From positions 496,001 through 560,000 of the forward strand of contig LJHR01000009.1 of NCBI GenBank assembly GCA_001296005.1: a stretch of 64,000 bases of DNA. The letters are read 5' to 3'. The translations under genes were made by a program, and so were the position numbers. This DNA is from an alpha proteobacterium AAP38. GTDB taxonomy: Bacteria; Pseudomonadota; Alphaproteobacteria; Azospirillales; Azospirillaceae. The notes under the pieces are model-generated. The model had not been told where the DNA came from. It saw nothing but the letters and a program-made list of their open reading frames with translations, and ran no database searches. Every line of letters starts with the position of its first letter. The stretch's first letter is position 1. This document shows positions 43,644 through 53,410 of this stretch, in pieces.

Positions 43644-43906
43644 TCGCCCCTGTCCCCCACCAATATGCGACCGCCGAATGACGGTGCGATGACGGTAACA
43701 CCAAAAGAAGGGGTGGTTAAGGTGCGTTGCAGCAATTGTTGCGGGTCCATGGGAAATCCGCCGGTTCCCCCGCCACATTCCCGCCCATCATTTCTGCATG
43801 CTGTGCGGATGCGGGGGTTCGGTGTAGGGTGCCGGATACCTTCGCGGATCGGCTGATTCCGTGACGGCCGCTTCATGCCCGGATACCCTTGATCAAGTTT
43901 GGAAAA

Positions 43907-45652
43907 ATGAACGTTTTCAAAGACTTCGAAGCCAAGATTCATGATGCGCTGAACCAGATGGTTCAGGCAGGCGACCTGCCGTCCGGGCTGGACTTCTCCC
44001 GAATCACCGTTGAACCGCCGCGCGATCCCAGCCATGGCGACGTGTCCACCAATGCTGCAATGATCCTGGCAAAGCCCGCCGGCAAGCCGCCGCGCGCGAT
44101 TGCAGATGCGCTGGTCGCCCGTCTGAAAGACGCCGCCACCGTGACCGAGGCGGCGGTCGCCGGCCCCGGCTTCGTGAACCTTCGCATCGACACCGGTTTC
44201 TGGCTGTCGCGCATGGCCGACATCCTGAACCTCGGTGCCGGTTTCGGGTCCAGCAACCTGGGGCAGGGCAAGCCGGTCAATGTCGAATATGTGTCGGCCA
44301 ACCCGACCGGCCCCATGCATGTGGGCCACACGCGCGGCGCCGTGGTGGGCGACGCGCTGGCCCGGCTGCTGATCAAGACCGGCTTCAAGGTCACGCAGGA
44401 ATATTACATCAATGATGCCGGCGCGCAGGTTGACGTCCTGGCCCGTTCAGCCCACCTGCGCTACCGCGAGGCGTTTGGTGAGACGATTGAAATCCCCGCT
44501 GGCCTCTATCCGGGCGATTATCTGGTGCCTGTGGGGCAGGCGCTCAAGGATCAGTATGGCGACAATTTCCTTAACGCCGACGAATCAATCTGGCTGCCGC
44601 TGTTCCGGGAATTTGCCGTTGCGCAGATGATGATCCGCATCAAGGAAGATCTGGCGCAGATGGGCGTGAAGCATGACGTCTTCTCGTCCGAACGCGCCAT
44701 CGTTGATGCCGGTGCCGTCGAGTTGGCGCTGAAGACGTTGGAAGATCAGGGCCTGATCTACACCGGCGTGCTGGAGCCGCCGAAGGGCAAGAAGCCCGAT
44801 GATTGGGAGCCGCGTCCCCAGACCCTGTTCCGCGCCAGCCAGTTCGGCGATGATGTGGACCGCCCGCTGAAGAAGTCGGACGGTTCCTACACCTACTTCG
44901 CCAATGACATCGCCTATCACTTTGACAAGTTCCGCCGGGGCGGCGGCGACCTGATCGACGTGCTGGGTGCCGACCATGGCGGCTATGTGAAGCGCATGCA
45001 GGCCGCCGTCACCGCCATCACGGGTGGCCAGGGCGCGCTGGACGTTAAGATCTGCCAGTTGGTCAACCTTATGGATGATGGCCAGCCCGTGAAGATGTCC
45101 AAGCGTGCGGGCCGTTTCGTGACCCTGCGCGACATTGTGGATGAGGTTGGGGCCGGTGTCGTCCGCTTCATCATGCTGACCCGCCGTAATGACCAGACCC
45201 TGGATTTCGACGTGGCCAAGGTCACGGAGCAGTCCAAGGAAAACCCGGTTTTCTATGTGCAGTATGCGCATGCACGCTGCCATTCCGTCCTTCGCCATGC
45301 GGGCGAGGCAGGGGCCGACCTGTCGCCGGCGGGGCTTGCCGGGGCTAACCTGTCGCGCCTGTCCTCGGACGAGGAAGTGGCGATTGTGAAGCAGATGCTG
45401 TCTTTCCCCCGTCTGGTGGAAGCGGCGGCGGAAGCGCATGAGCCGCACCGCGTGGCCTTCTATCTGTACGAATTGGCCTCGTCCTTCCATGGCCTCTGGA
45501 ACAAGGGCAAGGATGACGCATCCATGCGCTTCCTGATCGAAGGCGATGCCGACCTGACCCGCGCCCGTCTGGCGCTGGTTACCGCTGTGGCCCAGGTGAT
45601 TGCCTGCGGTCTCGATATCCTGGGCGTGGAGCCCGTCAAGGAAATGCGTTGA
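43907..45652 (+). CDS. argS: Arginyl-tRNA synthetase
   Basis: 581-residue class I synthetase charging tRNA-Arg. N-terminal Add-1 domain, then [23 protein letters not shown] with the HIGH-type HVGH, the KMSKS-type [13 protein letters not shown], and the C-terminal DALR anticodon-binding domain ending [11 protein letters not shown] 43907 is preferred to the upstream TTG at 43889. First gene of the argS-SPOR-nagZ-M50-scpA-scpB operon. Confidence 0.97.
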   Translation: MNVFKDFEAKIHDALNQMVQAGDLPSGLDFSRITVEPPRDPSHGDVSTNAAMILAKPAGKPPRAIADALVARLKDAATVTEAAVAGPGFVNLRIDTGFWLSRMADILNLGAGFGSSNLGQGKPVNVEYVSANPTGPMHVGHTRGAVVGDALARLLIKTGFKVTQEYYINDAGAQVDVLARSAHLRYREAFGETIEIPAGLYPGDYLVPVGQALKDQYGDNFLNADESIWLPLFREFAVAQMMIRIKEDLAQMGVKHDVFSSERAIVDAGAVELALKTLEDQGLIYTGVLEPPKGKKPDDWEPRPQTLFRASQFGDDVDRPLKKSDGSYTYFANDIAYHFDKFRRGGGDLIDVLGADHGGYVKRMQAAVTAITGGQGALDVKICQLVNLMDDGQPVKMSKRAGRFVTLRDIVDEVGAGVVRFIMLTRRNDQTLDFDVAKVTEQSKENPVFYVQYAHARCHSVLRHAGEAGADLSPAGLAGANLSRLSSDEEVAIVKQMLSFPRLVEAAAEAHEPHRVAFYLYELASSFHGLWNKGKDDASMRFLIEGDADLTRARLALVTAVAQVIACGLDILGVEPVKEMR

Positions 45653-45664
45653 GGCGCCGTTCCC

Positions 45665-46993
45665 ATGACCTATTACGATGACGAGGACGATAACGGCCAG
45701 AACCCGCCACCCCCGGCGGGCCGACCGGCCCCACGTGCGGAATTCCGCGCCGATCCGTCCTTCAGCCCCCGTGCCGGCTATCCGCAGGCAACGCCGCCGC
45801 AACCGCATCCGCAGGGTGAACCCAACCCGATGGATGAATATGTGCAGCCGCAGCGCCAGGCCGCCCCGCCGCCCCTGACGGCGCAGGCGTCCGCACCGCC
45901 GCCGCCCCCGCCGCAGGCACCTGGACCGGAAACCTATGTCGATCCCGCCGCCGCCGGTTACCGCGCGCCGGCCCAGGACCCCTATGCCGATCCGCAGTAT
46001 CAGCAGGGTTACCAACAGGGTCCGGCAGCACAGCAGGCGCAGGAAGCCTATTATCAGGAATATGAGCAGCAGCATGCCGGCTATTATCAGGCCGCCGCAC
46101 CGCGCCGCCGCAACCTGCTGAATATCGGCGTGATCGCCGGTGCCGTCATCGTGTTCGGCGGTATCATCTTCTACGCCTATAACCAGGGCATGCGCGCCGG
46201 CACCGAAAGCGTGGCCCCCATCCTGCGCGCCGATACGGCCCCCACCAAGATCCGTCCCGAACAACCGGGCGGGATGGAAGTGCCGCATCAGGACAAGCTG
46301 GTCTATGACCGGCTGAACCCCGCCAACAACGCCCCGCCGGGCGAGGTTGAGCGTCTGCTGCCGCCGCCCGAGGCCCCGATGGAGCGTCCGCGCGCCGATG
46401 CCGTGGAACCGTCGGAAGAGATGCCGATGGCGGAAGAAGGGGAAGGGGCTGTTGCCGCCCTGCGGGAGCCGCCGCCGGACGAGTTGGCCCGTCAGGCGCC
46501 GATGGCGCCCGCCCCGGTGCCCACCTATGCCCCGCCCGTGGCTACCCAGGCCCCGCAGCAGCAACAGCCCGTGCCAGCACCGAAGCCGGCCCAGCAACAG
46601 CAGCCGCAGCAATTGCTGCCGCAGCAGCAGAGCCCGCCGCCCAAGCCGGTGACCCAGGCGCTGGTCGCCCCGCCGCCGGCACCAGTGGCGCCCAAGCCGG
46701 CACCGACCCCTGCGGCACCAGCCGCTGCCGCGCCCAAGCCTGCCACCGGTGGTCCCGCCGTGCGCATCCAGGTGGCCGCCGTGGACAGCGAGGCCAAGGC
46801 CGCCGCCGAATGGCAGCGTCTGCAGCGCAAGTTCGGTGGGGAATTGGGGGGCCTGTCCATGCGGACGGTACGGGTCGAACTGCCCAAGGGCATCTTCTAC
46901 CGTATCCAGGGCGGTCCCGTGGATGAGGCGCGGGCCAAGCAGATTTGCGCCGCCATGTCGGCCCAGGGCGCGGGGTGCAGCATTGTCCGCTGA
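45665..46993 (+). CDS. SPOR-domain membrane protein
   Basis: 442-residue bitopic protein: a cytoplasmic Pro/Gln/Tyr-rich region (1-148), one transmembrane helix (about 151-172, NLLNIGVIAGAVIVFGGIIFY), a long Pro/Gln/Ala-rich periplasmic linker and a C-terminal SPOR domain (about 368-442, VRIQVAAVDSEAKAAAEWQRLQ). SPOR domains bind denuded septal peptidoglycan, so it probably localises to the division site. It begins 12 bases after argS; nagZ overlaps its end. Linker low complexity may hinder homology searches. Confidence 0.9.
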   Translation: MTYYDDEDDNGQNPPPPAGRPAPRAEFRADPSFSPRAGYPQATPPQPHPQGEPNPMDEYVQPQRQAAPPPLTAQASAPPPPPPQAPGPETYVDPAAAGYRAPAQDPYADPQYQQGYQQGPAAQQAQEAYYQEYEQQHAGYYQAAAPRRRNLLNIGVIAGAVIVFGGIIFYAYNQGMRAGTESVAPILRADTAPTKIRPEQPGGMEVPHQDKLVYDRLNPANNAPPGEVERLLPPPEAPMERPRADAVEPSEEMPMAEEGEGAVAALREPPPDELARQAPMAPAPVPTYAPPVATQAPQQQQPVPAPKPAQQQQPQQLLPQQQSPPPKPVTQALVAPPPAPVAPKPAPTPAAPAAAAPKPATGGPAVRIQVAAVDSEAKAAAEWQRLQRKFGGELGGLSMRTVRVELPKGIFYRIQGGPVDEARAKQICAAMSAQGAGCSIVR

Positions 46994-47990
46994 ACTCGCG
47001 GCCCTGGTCCTGGGGTGTGAAGGCACATTCCTGACGGCGGCGGAGCGGGATTTCTTCCGCGACGCCAACCCGCTGGGCTTCATCCTGTTTCGCCGCAATG
47101 TCGACAGCCCCGATCAGGTGCGGGCCCTGGTGGACAGTCTGCGCGATGCCGTTGGCCGCCACGCCCCCATTCTGATTGATCAGGAAGGGGGGCGTGTGGC
47201 ACGCCTGCGCGCCCCGCACTGGCCGGAACTGCCGGCGGCGCGCGTTGTGGGCGATCTGGCCGATGCCCAGAAAGCGGGGCAGGCGGCCTGGCTGCATGGA
47301 AGGCTGCTGGCTGCCATGCTGTCCGACCTGGGCATTGATGTCGATTGCGCGCCCGTGGCCGATGTGCCGGTGCCGGGGGCGCATGATGTGATCGGCGACC
47401 GCGCCTTTGCCATGGACCCAGGCACCGTGGCCGCCCTGGCCGCGTCGCAGGCAGCGGGTTTGCTGGCCGGGGGCGTTCTGCCCATCGTCAAGCATATCCC
47501 CGGCCATGGCCGTGCCTTCGCCGACAGCCACAAGGAACTGCCCGTGGTCAACACGGTGCGGTCGGAGCTGGAGGCATGGGATTTCGCGCCCTTCAAGGCG
47601 CTGTCGCATCTGCCGGCGGCCATGGTCGCGCATGTCGTCTATACCGATATTGATGCCGACCGTCCGTCCAGCATCTCCCCCACCGTGATCAGCGATATTG
47701 TGCGCGGCCATATCGGTTTTGACGGACTGCTGTTCAGCGACGATCTGTCGATGCAGGCCCTGTCGGGCACTTTGGGGCAGCGCACTGCCGCTGTTCTGGC
47801 CGCCGGCTGCGACGTGGCCCTGCATTGCAATGGCCAGATGGCGGAAATGCTGGACGTGGTCGCCAATGCGCGGGCCCTGGACGCGGCGGGCCTGCGCCGC
47901 TGGTCTGCGGCCTCTGCCCTTGTGGCGGCGGCACCGCCAACCGATATCAATGCCTTGCGGGCCGAATTCGACCGGCTGCTGGCGGGGTGA
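46983..47990 (+). CDS. nagZ: Beta-N-acetylhexosaminidase (family 3)
   Basis: 335-residue cytoplasmic glycosidase removing GlcNAc from 1,6-anhydro muropeptides in peptidoglycan recycling. Family motifs are NPLGFILFRRN, ILIDQEGGRVARL, the KHIPGHGRAFADSHKELPVV signature with the catalytic His/Asp loop, and the nucleophile Asp in LLFSDDLSMQAL. The start is TTG 46983, with GGGGTG upstream, overlapping the SPOR gene end; it gives the normal short N-terminus. Works in the same pathway as AnmK. Confidence 0.92.
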   Translation: MSAELAALVLGCEGTFLTAAERDFFRDANPLGFILFRRNVDSPDQVRALVDSLRDAVGRHAPILIDQEGGRVARLRAPHWPELPAARVVGDLADAQKAGQAAWLHGRLLAAMLSDLGIDVDCAPVADVPVPGAHDVIGDRAFAMDPGTVAALAASQAAGLLAGGVLPIVKHIPGHGRAFADSHKELPVVNTVRSELEAWDFAPFKALSHLPAAMVAHVVYTDIDADRPSSISPTVISDIVRGHIGFDGLLFSDDLSMQALSGTLGQRTAAVLAAGCDVALHCNGQMAEMLDVVANARALDAAGLRRWSAASALVAAAPPTDINALRAEFDRLLAG

Positions 47991-47994
47991 GACG

Positions 47995-48684
47995 ATGCCC
48001 GATTTTCAGGAAATCCTATTCAAACTGTCGATCATGGCCCTGCCGGCCTTGTTCGCGATCACCCTGCATGAGGCGGCCCACGGTTATGCGGCCCTGAAGT
48101 TCGGCGACCGCACGGCACAGATGCTGGGCCGCCTATCGCTGAACCCGCTGCGCCATATCGATCCCATTGGCACCGTCCTGCTGCCCATGACCATGTTCAT
48201 CTTCACGGGTTTCATGTTCGGTTGGGCCAAGCCGGTGCCGGTGGATTTCCGGAACTTGCGCAATCCCAAGCGGGACATGATCTGGGTGGCCGCCGCCGGG
48301 CCGGCGGTGAATTTCCTGCTGGCCTTCATCTCGGCCCTGCTGCTGCATGTCGCCCCCTTGGCCCCGGATTTTATGTCGCAATGGGCCGTGAATAACTTGG
48401 CGGTGTCGTTGCAGTTCAATGTGCTGCTGGCCCTGTTTAACCTGATCCCCCTGCCGCCGCTGGATGGCGGGCGGGTGCTGGTTGGCATCCTGCCCATGCG
48501 CGCCGCCATGGCGGTGTCGCGGATCGAGCCCTATGGCATGGGTATTCTGCTGCTGCTGGTGTTCCTGATCCCGTTTGCGGCGGGCCATGCCGGTTTTGAC
48601 TTCAACCCGCTCTATATGGTCCTGGCACCCGCCACGGACTGGGTCGTTAATGCCATCGCCGGGCTGACCGGCCTGACATCGTGA
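47995..48684 (+). CDS. Site-2 protease family (M50) membrane metalloprotease
   Basis: 229-residue integral membrane protein of the M50B/Rip-like group. Zinc-binding HEAAH in FAITLHEAAHGYAA, the third-ligand region FNLIPLPPLDGGRV, and about five hydrophobic segments are visible. No PDZ domain, so it is of the minimal type found in many bacteria; substrates are unknown. It lies four bases after nagZ and its stop overlaps the scpA start, so it is co-translated within the argS operon. Confidence 0.9.
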   Translation: MPDFQEILFKLSIMALPALFAITLHEAAHGYAALKFGDRTAQMLGRLSLNPLRHIDPIGTVLLPMTMFIFTGFMFGWAKPVPVDFRNLRNPKRDMIWVAAAGPAVNFLLAFISALLLHVAPLAPDFMSQWAVNNLAVSLQFNVLLALFNLIPLPPLDGGRVLVGILPMRAAMAVSRIEPYGMGILLLLVFLIPFAAGHAGFDFNPLYMVLAPATDWVVNAIAGLTGLTS

Positions 48685-49475
48685 GCGATGGGTTCGACGA
48701 GAGCAGCCCCGTCGATGAACCACCCGCCGGTGAGGCGCTGCTGCTGGATATTGACGGGTTCGAAGGGCCCATCGATCTTCTGCTGACCTTGGCGCGCGAT
48801 CAGAAGGTGGACCTGACCCGCATCTCCATCTTGGCACTGGCCGAACAGTTCCTGGCCTTCGTGTCGGAGGCGCGACGGCTGCGCCTGGAACTGGCGGCGG
48901 ATTATCTGGTGATGGCGGCGTGGCTGGCCTATCTGAAATCCCGCCTGCTGCTGCCCGATCCGCAGCCCGATGAACCATCGGCGGAAATGCTGGCCGCCGC
49001 CCTGACTTTGCAGCTGCAACGACTGGAGGCCATGCAGGGTGTGGCGGCGCGTCTGATGGCCCGCCCGCGCCTGGGCCGCGACCGCTTCGGGCGCAGCGCG
49101 CCTGAAGACCTGCCGATTTTCGCCAAGCACCGCCATGATCTGTCGCTCTATGATCTGCTGAAGGCCTATGGCGATATTTCGGGCCGGCAGGCGCGGCAGT
49201 CTCCCTTCACCATTCCGGTAACGGAATTATACTCGATTGAAGAGGCTGTGGCCCGGCTGGAGGCCATGCTGGGCCGTATTCCCGACTGGTCCTATCTCTC
49301 CGCCCTGCTGCCCGGCGGCTGGCGCGGGGAGGGGGTGAAGGCCCGGTCGGTACTGGCCAGCAATTTCGTTGCGATCCTGGAATTAGCCAAGGCAGGCAAG
49401 GTTGAGCTGCGTCAGGATGGGGCGTTCGCCCCCATCCAGCTGCGCGCCCGCCGGGATGGGGAGGGGGGGACGTGA
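48681..49475 (+). CDS. scpA: Segregation and condensation protein A
   Basis: 264-residue kleisin linking SMC heads in the SMC-ScpAB condensin. The N-terminal FEGPIDLLLTLARDQKVDLTRISI signature is intact and the C-terminal winged-helix region (SVLASNFVAILELAKAGKVELRQDGAFAPI) is present. GTG 48681 overlaps the preceding stop; the end overlaps the scpB start. Confidence 0.95.
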   Translation: MSDGFDESSPVDEPPAGEALLLDIDGFEGPIDLLLTLARDQKVDLTRISILALAEQFLAFVSEARRLRLELAADYLVMAAWLAYLKSRLLLPDPQPDEPSAEMLAAALTLQLQRLEAMQGVAARLMARPRLGRDRFGRSAPEDLPIFAKHRHDLSLYDLLKAYGDISGRQARQSPFTIPVTELYSIEEAVARLEAMLGRIPDWSYLSALLPGGWRGEGVKARSVLASNFVAILELAKAGKVELRQDGAFAPIQLRARRDGEGGT

Positions 49476-50053
49476 CCGATCTTTTCAATGCCGATACCCA
49501 ATTGGTCCGCCTGCTGGAGGCCATCCTGTTCGCCTCTGCCGATCCGGTGACGGAAGACGCGCTGCAGGCCCGTATTGGCCCCACGCCCGTTCGGCCCCTG
49601 TTGCTGCAACTGGAAAATCTCTACCGCCATCGCGGCGTCAATCTGGTGGCGTCCGGCGGGCGGTGGGCCTTCCGTACCGCCCCCGATCTGGGCGATCAGT
49701 TGCGCACGGAGGTGGAGGTGACGGCCAAACTGTCCCGCGCCGCCGTGGAGACGCTGGCCATTGTCGCCTATCACCAACCCGTGACGCGGGCGGAGATCGA
49801 GGCGATCCGGGGTGTGGCGACGTCCAAAGGCACGCTGGATATCCTGATGGAGGCGGGCTGGATCCGGCCCGGTCGCCGCCGGGAGACGCCGGGCCGTCCC
49901 CTGACCTGGGTGACGACACCGCATTTCCTGGATCATTTCGGCCTCGAGTCCTTGCGCGACCTGCCCGGCGTGGATGATCTGCGCGCCGCCGGCCTGCTTG
50001 ATAAATCGACGCCCCTGCCCACCTTGCCGGGGTTGGAGGTGGTAAGCGAGTAG
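49472..50053 (+). CDS. scpB: Segregation and condensation protein B
   Basis: 193-residue tandem winged-helix partner of ScpA in the SMC complex. Motifs LLEAILFASADPVTEDALQ and SRAAVETLAIVAYHQPVTRAEIEAIRGV are typical. GTG 49472 overlaps the scpA stop (GTGA). The tatABC genes that often follow in Alphaproteobacteria are absent here; a lipoprotein gene follows instead. Confidence 0.95.
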   Translation: MTDLFNADTQLVRLLEAILFASADPVTEDALQARIGPTPVRPLLLQLENLYRHRGVNLVASGGRWAFRTAPDLGDQLRTEVEVTAKLSRAAVETLAIVAYHQPVTRAEIEAIRGVATSKGTLDILMEAGWIRPGRRRETPGRPLTWVTTPHFLDHFGLESLRDLPGVDDLRAAGLLDKSTPLPTLPGLEVVSE

Positions 50054-50080
50054 GGTTAGGTTATTGCTACTTTTGGCGGA

Positions 50081-50115
50081 TAATATTACCCTCCCGAAAC
50101 TCGGTAAACGGGAGG
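50081..50115 (+). promoter_or_regulatory. Hairpin sequestering the lipoprotein ribosome binding site
   Basis: CCTCCCG (50090-50096) pairs perfectly with CGGGAGG (50109-50115) around a 12-base loop. The 3' arm contains the GGAGG Shine-Dalgarno of the gene that starts at 50123, so translation should depend on opening this helix. A TAATAT sequence at 50081-50086 could be a -10 box, in which case the hairpin is near the transcript 5' end. Confidence 0.5.
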
Positions 50116-50122
50116 ATGTAAT

Positions 50123-50956
50123 ATGCGTAAAGCGTTGCTTCTGGCGGCCTTGTCTGTATCCTTGACGGCCTGTGCCAGTACCGGCGGCAAGCCTCCCACG
50201 GCCAGCGCACCACCCGCCCAGACACCGGCGCAGCTTTACGCGGCCTCCCTCTACGAAGCGGCGATCACCAAGCCCTCCACCATCGGTCCCGGCCTGCTGC
50301 GCATTGCGCCTGATAATCCCAAACTATCCTGGCGTGATGGCCCCAATGGCAGGCAGGTCCTGGTGGCCTCCACCATGTCCACCTACTCTTACGAGAATTA
50401 TTATCAGGGCCAGACGACGGGCGGGCCGACCGGTTGGGGCCAGATTTGGGTGACCGCCGTACCGCAACTGAAAGAATTCTGCACACAGGCAACGGGCGAC
50501 GCGACCGCCAAGACCGATCGCGTGGTGCAATGGCTGGGCCTGAACCCGGCCAATCCCTATGCCCAGGTGGTGGAGCTGTGGATTGAGGCGGAACAGCTGG
50601 TCCGCCCCTGTCCCATTCCCGATATTACTGCGGCCAACTGCACCCTGGACACAGCCGATCAATGGGGTCCGCCCACGGTGCAGGGGACGGCCACACGGCC
50701 CGTCTGTGTGGCGGGTGATACGCCTTGCGCGGAGAAACAATCTTATTGGGATTGGTTTGCCACCAACATGCGCCTGAACCTGAAGGAGGGAGGCGCGCCC
50801 TGGACCCGGTTGGGTTACACGTTCGACTGGAAGCCAGCTGAGGATGGCGGCTTTGTGCGCTATGGCGCGTCGGAATTCGTCATGAAGCCGGGGGCGAAGT
50901 ACCAGATCCACGCGGCCTACACCCTTGCCGAATACTGCGCGGCACCGGGGTCCTAA
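50123..50956 (+). CDS. Uncharacterised lipoprotein
   Basis: 277-residue secreted protein with a lipoprotein signal peptide (MRKALLLAALSVSLTAC, lipobox LTAC, Cys17). The mature part is globular, has several Cys (FCTQATG, RPCPIP, CVAGDTPC, EYCAAPG) that may form disulfides, and many aromatics (YSYENYYQG, YWDWFATNM). No family recognised. The gene probably has its own promoter and a hairpin over its ribosome binding site. Its stop overlaps the convergent nucleotidyltransferase gene by four bases. Confidence 0.8.
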   Translation: MRKALLLAALSVSLTACASTGGKPPTASAPPAQTPAQLYAASLYEAAITKPSTIGPGLLRIAPDNPKLSWRDGPNGRQVLVASTMSTYSYENYYQGQTTGGPTGWGQIWVTAVPQLKEFCTQATGDATAKTDRVVQWLGLNPANPYAQVVELWIEAEQLVRPCPIPDITAANCTLDTADQWGPPTVQGTATRPVCVAGDTPCAEKQSYWDWFATNMRLNLKEGGAPWTRLGYTFDWKPAEDGGFVRYGASEFVMKPGAKYQIHAAYTLAEYCAAPGS

Positions 50957-51696
50957 TCTCCCAGCCGCCAGTCAGCGGGGGCGGGGCGGCGGTCGCCGGC
51001 CATGAAGCGGCCGCCATAGGGTTCCAGGCACAGATCGACCAGGGCCAGCACCTCCGCTGGGTCATGGTCGCCGAACAATTCCCCGAACGCGTGCTCAAAC
51101 GCGCTGGCCAGCATCGGGTCCAGACGCATCAGGGCCTTGGACAGTCCCTTGCCGCTGCCGGTCCAGGCGCCGGCGGCGCGCACGGTGAAATCCGCCAGCT
51201 CGATGTAAAGCCGCGAGCCGATGGCCAGTTGTTCGGCGGCACTGCGCGGCTGGGCCAGATCGGCGGCCAGATCGGAGATGGAGTAACGCCGCGTGCGCAA
51301 CTCCTCCTCCGTCAGGGGCGGGGGACCGCCATCCAGCACGGCCTGCGCCTGACGTTTCAGTTCCTCAATCAGGGCCGGGTCGCCGGCGATGGGAAGGCCA
51401 TTGGCCACCATGCGGGCCAGCGACGGCTTGCCTTGGCGGCGGTCGGCCTCCCAGAAATAGGCCAGCGTGTCCGGATCGTGCAGGAACAGTTCCACCATCA
51501 CGCCCTGGCGTTCATGCGTCTCCCGCACGGCGGCGGGCATGTGATGATGGATCAGGACGGCATCGATATCCGACCCCGGCCCGGCATTGCCCTTTGCCAC
51601 GGACCCGGCCAGAAAGGCGGCGATGATGTCCGGCTGCTCCGTCCATTCCCGCAGGATGGTGTCGGCCAGATCGATGGTCGGGGTGATCGCGCTCAT
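50953..51696 (-). CDS. Nucleotidyltransferase-domain protein
   Basis: 247 residues. The N-terminal half has the minimal nucleotidyltransferase pattern (FLAGSVAKGNAGPGSDIDAVLIHH: GS followed by DID metal ligands), as in kanamycin/streptomycin adenylyltransferase-like and MNT-type proteins. The C-terminal half is helical and HEPN- or aminoglycoside-adenylyltransferase-like. Substrate unknown. ATG 51696 overlaps the pncC stop (ATGA), so it is the last gene of ispDF-pncC. Not evidently part of a MntA-HepT toxin pair, since no separate HEPN gene is adjacent. Confidence 0.75.
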   Translation of the reverse strand: MSAITPTIDLADTILREWTEQPDIIAAFLAGSVAKGNAGPGSDIDAVLIHHHMPAAVRETHERQGVMVELFLHDPDTLAYFWEADRRQGKPSLARMVANGLPIAGDPALIEELKRQAQAVLDGGPPPLTEEELRTRRYSISDLAADLAQPRSAAEQLAIGSRLYIELADFTVRAAGAWTGSGKGLSKALMRLDPMLASAFEHAFGELFGDHDPAEVLALVDLCLEPYGGRFMAGDRRPAPADWRLGD

Positions 51697-52181
51697 CAAA
51701 GGCTTTCCCGCAGCAATTCCAGCGCCCGTTTCACGGTGGCCAGCCGCACCGCCGTGCGGTCACCGGCAAAGATATGGCGTTCCACCACCGTATCGCCACC
51801 CCGCTGGTGCCGCGCGATGAAGACCAGCCCCACCGGCTTGGTCGCCGTCCCGCCCGTCGGCCCGGCAATCCCGGTGACGGCGACGGCTATATTGGCGCGG
51901 CTATGCGTCACCGCCCCCGTTGCCATCGCGTCCGCCACCGCGCTGCTGACGGCGCCCAGTTCCGCGATCAGGGCGGCCGGCACACCCAGCATGTCCGTCT
52001 TCGCCTCATTGGTGTAGGTGACGAACCCCCGGTCCACCACGGCGCTGGACCCCGATACATGTGTCAGGCACCCGGCGATCAGGCCGCCGGTACAGCTTTC
52101 CGCTGTGGCCAGCCACCACCCCTTTGCCGCAAAGCCGTCTCGGACATCCTCCGCCAACTGCACCAGATCGGGGGGGAACAT
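51696..52181 (-). CDS. pncC: Nicotinamide-nucleotide amidohydrolase (CinA C-terminal family)
   Basis: 161-residue PncC/CinA_C protein deamidating nicotinamide mononucleotide. The family signature LATAESCTGGLIAGCLTHVSGSS is at residues about 24-46, followed by VAVTGIAGPTGGTATKPVGLVFIA. The N-terminal molybdopterin-like COG1058 domain of full CinA is absent, as is normal for this short class. It begins four bases after ispDF and overlaps the next gene. Confidence 0.93.
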   Translation of the reverse strand: MFPPDLVQLAEDVRDGFAAKGWWLATAESCTGGLIAGCLTHVSGSSAVVDRGFVTYTNEAKTDMLGVPAALIAELGAVSSAVADAMATGAVTHSRANIAVAVTGIAGPTGGTATKPVGLVFIARHQRGGDTVVERHIFAGDRTAVRLATVKRALELLRESL

Positions 52182-52185
52182 GGGC

Positions 52186-53361
52186 CTACTCCAGAATCAG
52201 GGGCAGGCGGACGGTTGCGGCGGCCTGTGCCGCAATCCCTTCACGCCGGCCCGTGAAGCCCAGCCCTTCCGTCGTCGTCGCCTTCACCGACACACGTGCC
52301 GGGTTCAGGCCCAGAATGTCGGCTACCCGCGCCACCATGGCGTCGCGATGCGGGCCGATCTTGGGCCGTTCACAGATGATGGTGATGTCGACATGGGCGA
52401 TAACCCCGCCCTTTTCTGCAACCAGATCAGCTGCATGACGCAGGAAGCGAGCGCTGTCCGCCCCCTTCCATTTCGGGTCGCTGGGGGGGAAGTGCAGGCC
52501 GATATCGCCCGCCGAAATGGCGCCCAGGATGGCATCGGTCAGGGCGTGCAGGGCGACATCGGCATCCGAATGCCCATCCAGGGTGGCGTCATGCGGCACC
52601 GACACGCCGCACAGCCAGACCTGATCGCCGGGCGCGAACTTATGCACGTCAAAGCCCGTGCCCGTGCGCACATCGCCCAGACGGGCCAGGAACAGCTTTT
52701 CCGCGCGGGCCAGATCGTCTTGGTTCGTCACTTTCAGATTATCCGGGTCACAGGGCACAAGGGTGACGGGAAGGCCAGCTTCCTCCGCCACGGCGGCATC
52801 ATCGGTGAGGTTCAGGCCGGCGGCCCGGCGATGGGCCGGCAGGATATCGGCAAAGCGGAATCCCTGCGGCGTCAGCGCCCGCCACAGCGCGGTCCGGTCC
52901 ACGGTGCCGCCGCTGACGATTCCGGTCCCCGCCACCGTCCCGCGTTTCAGCGTATCGGCCAGCGGTGTGGCGGCGATGGCGGCAGGGGCACTGTCCAGGG
53001 CCGCGATGACATCGCTGATGGCCTGCGCATCGATCAGGGGCCGGGCGGCATCATGGATCAGCACGAGATCGGTCGGGTGTCCGGCCATCGCCTCCAGCCC
53101 GTTCAGCACCGAATCCTGCCGCGTCGGCCCGCCCGTAATGGGCGGGGGCAGATCCAGGCCATCGACCGCCTTGTCATAAAGGTCACGGAAGGCGGGATCG
53201 ATGACGACGCGGACGGCATTGACCTGCGGATGGCGCAGGAACGCCTCTACCGTGCGGCGCAGGATCGGCTGTCCGGCCAGCGCCAGATATTGCTTGGGCA
53301 GATCACCCCCGAAACGCAGGCCGCGTCCGGCGGCGACGATCAGGGCGGTGCAGGTGGGCAT
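52186..53361 (-). CDS. ispDF: Bifunctional IspD/IspF, MEP isoprenoid pathway
   Basis: 391-residue fusion. Residues about 1-230 are 2-C-methyl-D-erythritol 4-phosphate cytidylyltransferase ([31 protein letters not shown]); residues about 235-391 are 2-C-methyl-D-erythritol 2,4-cyclodiphosphate synthase ([33 protein letters not shown]). The fusion is typical of Alphaproteobacteria. ATG 53361 matches the family N-terminus; the long open frame upstream is non-coding. Confidence 0.96.
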   Translation of the reverse strand: MPTCTALIVAAGRGLRFGGDLPKQYLALAGQPILRRTVEAFLRHPQVNAVRVVIDPAFRDLYDKAVDGLDLPPPITGGPTRQDSVLNGLEAMAGHPTDLVLIHDAARPLIDAQAISDVIAALDSAPAAIAATPLADTLKRGTVAGTGIVSGGTVDRTALWRALTPQGFRFADILPAHRRAAGLNLTDDAAVAEEAGLPVTLVPCDPDNLKVTNQDDLARAEKLFLARLGDVRTGTGFDVHKFAPGDQVWLCGVSVPHDATLDGHSDADVALHALTDAILGAISAGDIGLHFPPSDPKWKGADSARFLRHAADLVAEKGGVIAHVDITIICERPKIGPHRDAMVARVADILGLNPARVSVKATTTEGLGFTGRREGIAAQAAATVRLPLILE

Positions 53362-53410
53362 GGGGCCACATCTCTTGTCATGGATGACCGGGGCGACCCT
53401 AGCGCGGATG

